Assembly: GCF_024362695.1 (NCBI RefSeq) | Contig: NC_065404.1 | Location: 12,440,604-12,504,603, forward strand | DNA from: Pectinophora gossypiella | Lineage: Eukaryota > Arthropoda > Insecta > Lepidoptera > Gelechiidae | DNA: 64,000 nucleotides | Direction: 5' to 3' | Part shown: positions 43,171 through 52,619 of the stretch, piece after piece | How the letters are laid out: every line of letters begins with the position of its first letter | Position numbering within the stretch: the stretch's first letter is position 1 | Made by a program: the position numbers and the translations under genes | The notes under the pieces: generated by a model | Database searches by the model: none | Told to the model about the DNA's origin: nothing | Seen by the model: the letters and a program-made list of their open reading frames with translations, nothing else

Positions 43171-44020
43171 AAGATATCTTTAAAAATTAATTCCAGTCTA
43201 TGAATATACATATTGCCGTCTACATATTATACGTACCTATTAAAATCAGTCAATATTTTCATCCAATTTGACACGTGCCATTGATTAACACGTGTTACAA
43301 GCTATTCCATAGAAAATTATTTTACAACGTCTTTACCGATTCGCTACGACCGTTTGTGGTCTCTTTCTGGCCAATTACGTCTTGGGGTAAGATAATATTA
43401 ATATTAGTATCTTTATAATAACCCTTTCCGAAGTAGCAATGAATTTATTGTGATAATATGTCTAGAAAAAGCCAAATCGATATTATAATATATCCTTTTA
43501 AAATATTGTTTGGCGAAAGTCAGTGTCGCGTTTGTTGCGGTGCATTTTTTGAGCGATGACAATATCTTATATTAATTTGACATTCTTTTTTTAGGTATTA
43601 GTCTGGATGGTAATTAATACTTCGCCGCAATGTTAATTGTTAAGTAACAGTATATCGCTGCCTTACAGAGATAGCTACGTAAGCGCTTCTATTTTTAAAA
43701 ATCATAATCTGACGTGATTTTCTTCAACAACATTCAATTACTTAAATCCGGGGAAAATTGAGACCACAGTTTTTTTTTCTTGGATTGATACTTGCTTGTC
43801 TATTGCGAGGTTTTGCTAACAAAAATCACATCCGAAGTCACATTTCAAAAAGGCGACTACGATAGGTAGGATAGGTACGATATATGTATGTTAGTATTGC
43901 TCAAAGGTTACAACATCGCAGATGATTTTCGAACTGTTTCGACTACCGGTAACAAGCTTTTACTCCGGCACTTTATGAGCCCGGACTGAGCCTAACACTT
44001 GGTGCTGTACAATAGGCAGT
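43171..44020. other. AT-rich spacer
   Basis: No gene or repeat recognised. Confidence 0.5.
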
Positions 44021-44830
44021 GCAGATTCAAAATCCATTAGTAGAGGCCGCAGTGAGTGACGTCATGACGTGAGGAGGCTCCACAGCCGCTGTCCGCGCGT
44101 TTAATTTCCTCCCGACGCGGCCGACGATTGTACACACAAGTCTATTGCAGAAGAACGAACTTGCCTCAATGCTGTTCTATCTTGTTTCATTATTATTTCA
44201 TCATAAACCTAGTTTCATTTGATCCGTTTTCGATAAGTAAGGGCTACATGAAGTATAGGAGGTATGCTACAATCAAGTTACTTGTAAGTGTTGCAAGTTT
44301 TAAATCTTAAGACAGCAATTATTGTCTAAACACCTGGCCATTTACACGTTTAGACACGGCGACTAAGTTGCTTTAAATCATTTGAGGAAAATCTCTTAAA
44401 AAGAACATACACTGAAACTTACACAAACCGTAATTGGAATGAGAATATGTATCTAATCTCTATCTCATTAAGAGTTCGTGCTACCTTGCAAATACGAGCA
44501 ATTAAACATCGGGACGCCGAAAATAGTGCACTAATGATTAGCGTGGCGTGCGTGGTATCCGGGCTGTATCTAGCGCGTGCTGCGGCGTGGTGGAACGTGC
44601 AGCCGTAGCGTGCAGTCCCGTGCTACGTGCGACGTGCCGGCTAGCCCGCTCCGTGCCCGCGTGCCAATTAGACGTGCGCCGCACCACCGGCTAATGGCCC
44701 ATTAACACTCGCTTTACACCGCGCGAGCATCGCTTACCTCCATCTATTCGCTTGTTGCAACACGACCGATCTAAGTCAGGCCCGCCCCTCCGCCCCTGCC
44801 GCTACATAGCCCAGCCGACAGAGGGGTAAC
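44021..44830. promoter_or_regulatory. GC-rich putative conserved noncoding block
   Basis: CpG-dense at 44030-44130 and 44530-44820, flanked by AT-rich DNA with octamer- and TAAT-like cores. No repeat match, no recognisable frame. Confidence 0.3.
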
Positions 44831-45096
44831 CAATTTATATGAACCGTATCTTTAGATGGTAGTTATTGCCAAATATTCTACTGACAGCCACTGCGAACAA
44901 TATGTGATCGAATATTCTGCCCGTCAAATAGGTATTTCTCACCATACTCTTGTGGTTTCGTAATGGGTTTATTAAGTAAGTGCTGTAATTTATTACAAGT
45001 TCAGTTTATTTGAACATCAGGATAATACGCTAAATTGGTAAATATGAGTTACAAGTTTAAAAACTTTCTGCTTACAGTGAACAACGGGTGTCATAC
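44831..45096. other. AT-rich spacer
   Basis: No gene or repeat recognised. Confidence 0.5.
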
Positions 45097-45107
45097 AGCA
45101 CTGTTGT

Positions 45108-45338
45108 TCTTCTTCTATCGTGTAGGTTGAGAGGTGGATTACCGACCTCATCAACCCTGGTGTCACTATGGGTTACTATTGAACCGCCAAAGGCCCCCGA
45201 CATGTCTCATGTAACGACTACTTACTTACATCAGTAAGTAGTAACCGAGACCAACGGCTTAACGTGCCTTCCTAAGCACGGATCGTCTTACTTTCGGACA
45301 ATCAGGTGATCAGCCTGTAATGTCCTGACCAAAGTAGG
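45108..45338 (-). mobile_element. SINE-B, 5'-truncated, perfect target-site duplication
   Basis: Minus-oriented body with 'cttctatcgtgtaggttg' (tail side), 'catcaaccctggtgtca' and 'cggcttaacgtgccttc'. The 11-bp duplication agcactgttgt flanks it (45097-45107 and 45339-45349). The tRNA-like head is absent. Confidence 0.93.
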
Positions 45339-45349
45339 AGCACTGTTGT

Positions 45350-45562
45350 AAACGGCAAAGTTTTATATCTGTAAGTATAACTAAAACAGTTTCCACTCGC
45401 TGCACCCATACAAATCGAATTAACGGCTTTACCTAATGAATGTAAAAGTCGCAATGTGAAAACTAGATGAACGCCGACAACAACACGCGCTAGGAATGCA
45501 ACGCTTAGGCTCGACTGGGAAACGGTTCAAATTAAAGTGGAAATAGGATCCGCCATTAGTGT
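45350..45562. other. Spacer
   Basis: No gene or repeat recognised. Confidence 0.45.
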
Positions 45563-45612
45563 AGTACTGTGGAGTACTGAGGAGTACTGTGGGGTATTGA
45601 GGGGTACGGAGT
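45563..45612 (+). repeat. 10-bp tandem array
   Basis: Five units: agtactgtgg, agtactgagg, agtactgtgg, ggtattgagg, ggtacggagt. Types 'tgtgg' and 'tgagg' alternate, so the underlying period is 20. Confidence 0.85.
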
Positions 45613-45830
45613 TAGCACGCGAGGAGCGATGCCCCGATCGGGTGAGGCCACGGTAATTAATTGGGTATTTTCACACGTCAGCGGCTAGATCCCACCAAAT
45701 AGATCGGCGGGCAGACCCTTAATTAACTATATCGGGCGCGCGATCTTGCGCCCGCGCAGTCCACGCCAAATTGGCGAGTCTTCGAAATAGTCCCGAGAAT
45801 AGGCGAGATAACGCTATAGAATGCTCGGTA
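45613..45830. promoter_or_regulatory. GC-rich putative conserved noncoding block
   Basis: Alternates GC-rich runs (gggcgcgcgatcttgcgccc, a near dyad at about 45734-45753) with homeodomain-like cores (gtaattaattggg, cttaattaact). No repeat match. Confidence 0.35.
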
Positions 45831-46019
45831 ATAACCTCATTATGAAATACGCTTCTTTGTTTGTTCGATTTGTGGATAACTGATTTTGTACCTAGTTTGC
45901 TCTAAGGTAGGGTACTTAATACGAGTACTATTTACTTGGTACTTAGGCGTGAGGTTGTGTATGTATTTATTTTGGTACTTAATATAATATTTATTGTGTG
46001 TCGGTACCTACCTAAGTTT
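45831..46019. other. AT-rich spacer
   Basis: No gene or repeat recognised. Confidence 0.45.
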
Positions 46020-46193
46020 TTCGTCATCCATGCCTGTTGATTTATGAAGGTGCCAGCAATGTTTCCCGCGCATCACCTGGCAGAAATTGCTGTTTAGTAA
46101 TAAGCCCGCCTATTATGCTTATTTTATTCGTCTGTACAGGTCCTGTGATTATGTTATTGTGCAATATAAAAAATATTGATTGATTGATTGATG
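46020..46193 (+). mobile_element. LINE 3' UTR with (attg)n tail
   Basis: Contains 'ctggcagaaattgctgttta', 'cccgcctattatgcttattt', 'attgtgcaatataaaaaata' and then ttgattgattgattgatg, a microsatellite tail typical of one lepidopteran LINE group. No coding part. Confidence 0.75.
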
Positions 46194-46423
46194 TTTACCT
46201 ACAGTCGTTAAATCAGAATTTAGTTTGTAAAATATTATTGTAGGTACCTACACTTAGCACCTTCAAGTGTTATTACGACTCGGACGTAAGCAGCTACTAG
46301 GGTGCAAAACTACAAGTAGCTAATTTTATTGATAATCTAAATATCGTCGCCTCATACCTAACAGTTACTTATGGTATAAGTACAGAAACCTAAGATCGAT
46401 AATAATGAAACGTATGATTCAAA

Positions 46424-46508
46424 TTAAAATATACTTTATTGCACCAAACAAAAAAGGTAACAATAAAATAACACAAAACACATAAAAACAATATCATAAT
46501 TAATATTC
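46424..46508 (-). mobile_element. LINE 3' UTR tail
   Basis: Begins 'aaaatatactttattgcacc', the reverse complement of a LINE polyadenylation end; compare 48075-48100. Confidence 0.65.
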
Positions 46509-46625
46509 ATCATATCCATCTTAGGACTTCGTATCAACAGTGGCTGCAAGTTGTCTTTGATTACTTGTGGCTCTGCCCACCCCATTTGGGATTACGGGCG
46601 TGAGTTTATGTATGTATGTATGTAT
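46509..46625 (+). mobile_element. LINE 3' end with (tatg)n tail
   Basis: 'cttaggacttcgtatcaaca…gtggctgcaag', 'ggctctgcccaccccatttg', then 'gggcgtgagtttatgtatgt' and a tatg microsatellite. Homologous to the end of the LINE at 9640-9700. Confidence 0.75.
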
Positions 46626-47359
46626 AATTAATATTATATCTTTCATTTCTTTCTAAAATGTGGAACCGTTCACACGTAACATGTTATTATGTTATTGTAT
46701 ATGAACCGTTTAGGAAAGCTTTTCTTTTCGTAAGTACTTTCTTTTTCTTCGCATAGACAATACACTTAAAGCTTTTAACATTAGAAAATAAATCCGACAA
46801 TTAAAAGCAATCTCAACGCTAGCACAATAACTATTCATGTATTTTCGTATTCAAAAGCCATGTGAAGTAGAGACGAGCGCTCGTCATTTCATTGAAGGCA
46901 CGATTGATAGGCGTCGTCGGAAACAAAAAAACAATTACGACAGCATTGTCCAATAGATTATACCGCTAATTATTATAAGTGATCATTAAGTTTTTTAATT
47001 ACACCGCCCATTCACGCGTCGATCACTGCAGTTGCCAGTCAGTGCGCTTAATAATTCTTAATACGGCAGAGGAATGTTGGTTTCGCTCGCCGAATCCTAT
47101 TTGAGACCTATGAAAGTCATTTTTTTTTTTTTTTTTTTTATCTTTTTTATATAGCTCAGTTACAGTTCTCGTTGAAACCCTGTCTCCCAAACTAGGCATT
47201 AAGCATTGATAATTAATTTTCCATCGATCGCTCTGCCTGGGAAAATTGCTTTATACGGATTTTAATTGATGTATCTTTTAGTGTAATGTAAGTAAAGTAA
47301 TAAATAAATATACTCTTTATTGCAAGTAACCATTGACTCATATTACTAAATGACTTAAT
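46626..47359. other. AT-rich DNA; poly-T and LINE-tail scrap
   Basis: A poly-T run lies at about 47120-47139. Positions 47296-47335 ('aaatatactctttattgcaa') look like a minus-oriented LINE end. A CpG-bearing stretch at 46860-47100 is not repeat-like. Confidence 0.4.
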
Positions 47360-47505
47360 AGGCTACTTGACAATCTAGACAAATGAGATACTTTTTACGA
47401 AACGTCAAAGCGAAAGTTTTCTTTGGAGTTTGTATGGAAATACTATCCTGTGACGTCATCAATATAAGCGGTCAAACGTCGTACTCATTGTTACTTAATC
47501 CATAA
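47360..47505 (+). repeat. Repeat-N, copy 2
   Basis: Counterpart of 23108-23290 in the same orientation, sharing 'gatactttttacgaaacgtc', 'gtgacgtcatc' and 'gcggtcaaacgtcgtactca'. Confidence 0.7.
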
Positions 47506-47956
47506 ATAAAATTCGAAAATTAGTCGTAAAGTAAAATGAGATTGATTTTTGATCAGCGTAAAATGGCTTTTATTTCTAGATTAGCATTTTATAATTTATC
47601 TTTGACCCAGTCAAATACCCAGTTAGTATAAAATAAAAAGAACAGAACAATATCAAAAGCGTATGATGCATTTGGGCGCGTGTAGGCCACTGCAGTGATG
47701 CATATATGGGCTCTCGTCCATAATCGAACAGAGAGTAAGGTAATGAGGGTAATGTACTTATCATAATAGTCTTTTAAGTCCCTTCACGCTTTGCCCTCTT
47801 GAGATAGACAGAAGGGATACATTGACAATTCATAACTCCACTCAACATTTTCTACCATTGTTGGTAAATGACATTCAACAAATACCTAAGGAAATTTAAA
47901 CACGCATAAACTACCATAAAATTCCCGCTGAATCTATTTCATCGAGGTTTTAGTTA
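47506..47956. other. Spacer
   Basis: No gene or repeat recognised. Confidence 0.45.
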
Positions 47957-48056
47957 ATCCCTTCTTCTACTTCTATCGTGTGAGTTGTGAGGTAGATTAC
48001 CAACCCCGTCAACCCTAATATCAGGGCTACTATTGAGCCGCCAAAGGCCTTAATTA
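47957..48056 (-). mobile_element. SINE-B, tail fragment
   Basis: 'cttctatcgtgtgagttgtg', 'ggtagattaccaaccccgtc' and 'ctattgagccgccaaaggcc' match the 3' hundred bases of SINE-B. Confidence 0.8.
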
Positions 48057-48200
48057 CTCAAATCAAATCAAATCAAATCAAATATACTTTATTGCACAGA
48101 ACTAAAATTTCAACAATCAGACATAACACATGAAAACAGTACAATTTGGGCGGCCTTATTGCTCTAGAGCAATTTCTTCCAGGCAACCACCAAAAGGAAA
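48057..48200 (-). mobile_element. LINE 3' end with (caaat)n tail
   Basis: Starts with caaat repeated five times, then 'atatactttattgcacag', and reaches 'gggcggccttattgctctag'. Minus-oriented LINE 3' UTR. Confidence 0.8.
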
Positions 48201-48231
48201 CAAACATTTACAAACAACTTGGATGAAAAGA

Positions 48232-48545
48232 ATTACTCTTTTTCTATCGTGTGGTTGTAACCTCATCAACCCTGGTATCAGGGTTATTATTGAACCGCCA
48301 ATTGCTCCTGACATGGCTAATATAACAACAACGTACTTACATCAGCAACCACCGGCACCAACAGCTTAACGTGTATTCCGAAGCATGGATCACCTTACTT
48401 ACGGTCAATCGGGTGATCAGCTGCAATGGCCTAAACAAACTAGGGATCACAAAGTGATTTTTGTTATATTTCCCCAGCGGCATTCGAATCCGGGACCTCC
48501 GGATCGTTATCTCTACGCTTAACCACTGGACCGCGGAAGCCGTTA
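48232..48545 (-). mobile_element. SINE-B, near full length
   Basis: On minus the head has 'cggtccagtggttaagcg' (A-box-like) and 'ggtcccggattcgaatgcc' (B-box-like), followed by 'gatccatgcttcggaataca' and the 'caccagggttgatgag' tail. These are the internal RNA polymerase III promoter boxes of a tRNA-derived SINE. Confidence 0.9.
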
Positions 48546-48588
48546 CTAAAGTCAACTGGTGCATTACATATTAGCAGTCAGCAAGTGC

Positions 48589-48899
48589 TTAGGCATAGAG
48601 GCAGCCAATCAGCTCGCGACACCAAACACTTCAGGACCCCGATACCGACCCCGCCGGCGTGGTCGACGATTTCCCTTATTCAGCGCTTATCGCTATCGAC
48701 CCACTAGGGTCGATTAATTCTTTTAAATATTTTTCCTCTCAGACGACGCCCTGAGCCGAGGTTCGCGCCCAACTGGACACCCTCAGGCTGTTGTCTTAAA
48801 CGTTGTACCGGGTGAGAGCCTTCAGCGCTCCTCATTTGTCCGGCCAAGTAGTTAATGCCATCTGCGGCAAATCTACAATAAGTCACGTCAAAAAAACAT
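48589..48899 (+). mobile_element. SINE-A, full-length copy
   Basis: About 311 bp from 'ttaggcatagaggcagcc' to the poly-A tail. caagtgc flanks it on both sides (48582-48588, 48900-48906). Best reference copy in this window. Confidence 0.95.
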
Positions 48900-49039
48900 C
48901 AAGTGCGTGGAGTTTCTTAAACTCAACGTACAAATATTATTTGAACCAAATATTCAACAGTATATTAAAAATTAAATGAGCTGATGATTATTATTTTATA
49001 AAGATATAATTATTATAATGTATTTCATATATTGCACCT

Positions 49040-49170
49040 CTTTTTATTCTCCCGCAGCTATTCGTATACTACCTCTGGGTTGGCTGGAAGAGATCTCTCT
49101 TAGAGATAAGTACTCCCTTGTAAAGTGATGTAACTAGTTGTTAAGTGGAATAAAGTACCTATAAAAAGAA
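49040..49170 (+). mobile_element. LINE 3' UTR
   Basis: 'ggttggctggaagagatctc', 'tcttagagataagtactccc' and a terminal 'ggaataaagtacct' mark the well-known lepidopteran LINE 3' end. No coding part. Confidence 0.75.
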
Positions 49171-49654
49171 GATTCGCATTCTTTCGACGAAATAAAAAAG
49201 GCTTTAACACTCGTCAAATATTTTGTCTCATTGAAGTACCTACTTGCAACCAACAAAAACTATACAGCTTCTTATTAAGCGTATACTTAGCGTCGCGACC
49301 GATGGATATTTATTCAGTATGACTTCACCAAGTTGTAACCTGTTTTTGTGCTGCGTGCGCGGTGCATTCCTTTCATAAATACTCATACGAGTGATGCGCA
49401 AGCGTACTGGCCGGCGGGCGGCGGGATATATGCCTTCTACCCCTATACTTTATCTAAGTGGGGCACATACATAACATGCATACAAGCTTCATAATGTGAG
49501 ACTAGTGGCGATTAAGCTTCATAGTCTATGAAATGAAATAAAAATTATTTCTGTGCAAATTCTACATTACAAACAACTGTTATATAATTAATTAATTAAA
49601 TACCACCAAATACAACACGACGCCTGCAAAGACTCACACAGATTTTTTTAAAAA
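49171..49654. other. No gene seen
   Basis: A GC-rich patch lies at 49345-49440. No repeat match. Confidence 0.4.
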
Positions 49655-49800
49655 CTTTTTTTTTTTACTTCGCCTGGATTGTCCCACTGCTGGGCAAAGG
49701 CCTCCCCTCTGAGCTTCATAAGTGATCTCTCTCCAATCCTTCTGAAACGCGTTCAGGTCGTCTCTCCATCGCGTCCTGGGTCTGCCACTGCCTCTGCGTC
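49655..49800 (-). pseudogene. LINE ORF C-terminal fragment
   Basis: Minus strand encodes RRGSGRPRTRWRDDLNAFQK, then WREITYEAQ, and after a one-base frame change the end EAFAQQWD. Followed by an a-rich tail (poly-T on plus, 49660-49672). Same broad class as the fragment at 40003 but a different sequence lineage. Confidence 0.8.
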
Positions 49801-49899
49801 CACAAAAAATGTCAATGACAAATAATTTAATTTTTTTACAATAAGTAATTCAATAAGAGTGAAATATTCTACATAGTACATACTTTCAATATAGTAACA

Positions 49900-50157
49900 C
49901 ACATCCACGTTGGTAATCCACCTCACAACCCACACGATAGAAAGAGGTGAGATGAATTGTTTTAATGTGGCCTTTTTAACCCCCCAGTTCTTTAATACCA
50001 CGTGTGGTTGCAAGCTATCTCCTAGTGAGGTGTGGATTTGCTCAACCCGATAAGGATTATGTAAACTACCCAAACACACATTGTCATAATACATGATTAT
50101 ATCCCATGTACCTATCTGGTATCTATACATAAAGTGAAAATGAAATCGAAAACTTTT
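49900..50157 (+). mobile_element. Chain of repeat fragments
   Basis: In order: SINE-B tail (49908-49948), right half of MITE-C (49951-49985, ending ttttaaccccc), and LINE-tail sequence 'gtgtggttgcaagctatctc' (50000-50060). From about 50095 it looks like the body of the tRNA-headed repeat that follows. Confidence 0.6.
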
Positions 50158-50230
50158 GACACGGACGGGACTTGAACCCGTAGCTCTTGTGAAGCCGGGA
50201 CGAGCGTGTTAACCATTACACCACCGAGTC
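50158..50230 (-). repeat. tRNA-like SINE head
   Basis: Minus strand gives a 73-nt tRNA-like sequence. Acceptor arms GACTCGG and CCGTGTC pair with one mismatch, the D-arm gtgt…acac pairs, and the T-arm acggg-ttcaagt-cccgt is perfect. The anticodon stem does not form, so it is not a working tRNA. The minus-strand downstream sequence (aaaagttttcgatttcattt) reads as SINE body. Confidence 0.7.
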
Positions 50231-50470
50231 TTCATCCTGTCATTGCGAAATTTTTGACGTGTATCGTCATTAAGCCGACATCTAGTATCTATACAGTTAT
50301 TTTTCGTAAAACTAACAGCCGGTGCTGTTCTACATCAAACAATTTATGTGTAAAGAGAATTAATAGGTTTCATCTCAGGTACGCGTTTAGCCTCGGCTCG
50401 GCTTTCAATCAGGTGAGATGGAGCAAAACTTAAGACCATATTTTGAAAAAAAAAAATGGGGTTCAGTCCA
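50231..50470. other. Spacer
   Basis: No gene or repeat recognised. Confidence 0.4.
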
Positions 50471-51380
50471 GTACCGCACACGGGGCGAACCATCGCCCGC
50501 CTCACGAGAAACGAATGTTCCCACTCTCTAATTACGTTTTACGCGATATCGCCATTTAATTAGCAACATGTTTCCCATTCCGAAACATTAATTAATATTT
50601 TCATCAGAGTTCTCCGCATTTAACTGTGCTTTTATTACTCGCTCGAGATTTTAATAAAGATTCCCGACCACCCTCGTTGGAGTATTATTGTTTTAAAAAT
50701 CCTTATTAAGATTTTTTATTACCGCGGCGACGAAAGCATTTATTTCAGTGTCGACGGCTTTTCGATCGAGCACATTATGATTTCCTTTCGGAGTCGAGTA
50801 ATCCAATAAAATAAGTATAAGTAAGTGTACAGTTTTTTTTTGATGCAATGACAAGTGGTCGACATTAAGAGCGCGGGATCACATTCGATTGTTTTTGCAA
50901 TAATAAAAATGTCACGACGTGTGTTTGTGACAACTGGCAAGAAGTTCTCATCGTGATAAAAGGGACGTGGACGAGTGAATTTGCCGGATAAGGGATACAA
51001 TTAATGCAATGATTGGCGGGTAATTGTGGCGACAGATTAATAACCGCGCCACGTCCGCGCACAAATTACGTCGGCCGCGCGCTGTATGCCTGCATGACAT
51101 CTCTTTTACCGTTCGATTGCACCTTATTACCGGAATGATCAACTTTTTACCGCGGACCAGTATTAAACGTAACTATAGTTGTAATTTTTGCGTAATTTGC
51201 ATAATTGAAACCGATGAAATTCCTATTATTTCACAGGTCCGAGAGCGTGAGAACAGCCCTCGGAGGAAACTAATTATTACACTGAATGCGGCTTGGGTCT
51301 TCGGTTAATTAGAGACGGAGTGGTTCAACCCTCTTAATTAATACTTGTGCTTAGCAGGCTCCCATACCTCCGCTGTTTTG
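50471..51380. promoter_or_regulatory. Putative conserved noncoding block upstream of exon
   Basis: Dense ATTA/TAAT cores (ctctaattacgttttacg, tttaattagcaac, cattaattaat) alternate with CpG runs such as 51045-51085. None of the repeat families is present. Overlapping short frames on both strands are not convincing as exons. It lies ~0.8-1.7 kb upstream of the exon at 52134. Confidence 0.4.
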
Positions 51381-51782
51381 TTTCATTGCTAATTCGTGTT
51401 AAAACATTAGTTCTGAGTATTTGTATTGCTGTTACGTAATCAGTAATACTTCATAGTAGGTCATACATCAATATATGAATAAAATAAGCTATCAAAGGAA
51501 AGCATTGAGTAGGCGGTTGCGTGGGAGACAATGAAAGATAAATAGGATATCGTAACACGTCTTACTTAAAAAAATGCTGTTCTATGTTACTTTATTGACT
51601 GTAATTGACGAATTAAAATGACGATAAACTATACTATTTATTATATTATATCTGTTTTATATATGTATATACTTATCTTGTTATATACGTATTTATGTAA
51701 TTATCAATAAGTAGTCTATAATGTATTTAGTAATATTAGTAGTAAGTATACATTTAGTTTACTTGCTTTCATAGATATTAAC
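51381..51782. other. AT-rich spacer
   Basis: No gene or repeat recognised. Confidence 0.5.
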
Positions 51783-51955
51783 CCATTTATTGCGTGATCA
51801 CACCGGCCCACTGAGTTTCTTTCAGGCTGTCCAAGGTTAGCTGGAAGAAATCCCAATTAGGGATAAGCTCGCCTATGCTTTATCTAACGATAAATTATAT
51901 GTAAATTTTCTTTGTATTCTAAAGCAATAAAGAGTATACAAACAAACAAACAAAC
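51783..51955 (+). mobile_element. LINE 3' UTR with (acaa)n tail
   Basis: 'ggttagctggaagaaatccc', 'ggataagctcgcctatgctt', then 'aaagcaataaagagtataca' (polyadenylation signal) and acaaacaaacaaacaaac. Related to 49040-49170. Confidence 0.75.
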
Positions 51956-52117
51956 GAATTAGTGATTGATTGTCGACAAATGCCTGTTTTATGTCCAGAA
52001 AATTTCGGACTATAACTTTGAATCCATAATTGAATAAACGATTATGGATGGTTACCTAATTACGATATTGCATGTTCTGTGTGATTGTTTTACAAATGAC
52101 TAGATTAATTAATAATG

Positions 52118-52142
52118 TCCTTTTTTGTTTCAGGTAGGTAAG
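52118..52142 (+). promoter_or_regulatory. Possible recursive splice site
   Basis: The acceptor cag at 52131-52133 is followed at once by gtaggtaagt (52134-52143), which contains two donor-like starts (gtaggt, gtaagt). Juxtaposed acceptor and donor is the form of the zero-nucleotide ratchet points known from very long insect introns. Confidence 0.35.
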
Positions 52143-52240
52143 TGACTTATGCATGTCAGCTTGAGTAAGTAAATTTACGAAAGCAATTACTATGGTCAAC
52201 GCGGAGACCCTTCCGTGCTCTGACGATCTCGTCAGCGGGG
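52134..52240 (+). CDS. Candidate exon with translation start of an unnamed gene
   Basis: The coding part is 52192-52240: ATG and 15 further codons encoding MVNAETLPCSDDLVSG plus one base (phase 1). The exon opens after a strong acceptor (polypyrimidine tract 'tccttttttgtttcag' at 52118-52133, with branch-point-like ctagattaat upstream). It closes at a consensus donor GGGG|gtaagtac at 52241. An in-frame TGA at about 52162-52164 lies 30 bases before the ATG, so the ATG opens the frame. Codons favour C or G in third position, unlike the AT-rich surroundings. The acceptor at this 5'-UTR exon implies at least one noncoding exon upstream. I do not recognise the protein from 16 residues. The surrounding GC-rich blocks suggest a developmental regulator, by inference. 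Confidence 0.6.
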
Positions 52241-52619
52241 GTAAGTACGTTTATAATTAAGAGTTTCGAAAAGTCGACGATATTTTCCTATTTCTAATAA
52301 CAGTCTAAGAACTTTACTTTTAGGCGCTTGTAAGACCTTTACGAGCGCCGAAATCGTAAATAAACGGACTTCTTCCACTAACAATCTTCCCCGCATTGAC
52401 AATGATATTTTTTCCTAAATATGACTGAATATCCTTATCCACATATATTGTACACCAGCTCACATTGGGGCTCCGAGTAACAATGATACGAGTATCAATA
52501 AAAGTTGGATTGCTCTTTATTCACTTACAAAATTCGATTCCTATCGACTTAAGTGCAAATAAGGATGCAATAGAAAATACATAAACGATATTTACGACGT
52601 GTCAGTGTAAAGTCGTAAA
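52241..52619 (+). other. Intron start, nothing further recognised
   Basis: DNA following the donor at 52241. No repeats or second exon recognised. Confidence 0.4.

Noticed and set aside
47120..47139. Poly-T run as an RNA polymerase III terminator of a small RNA gene
   Set aside because: No A/B boxes or structured RNA were seen upstream; simple-sequence origin is enough.
50158..50230. Functional tRNA gene
   Set aside because: The anticodon stem cannot form, and the sequence is embedded in repeat debris.
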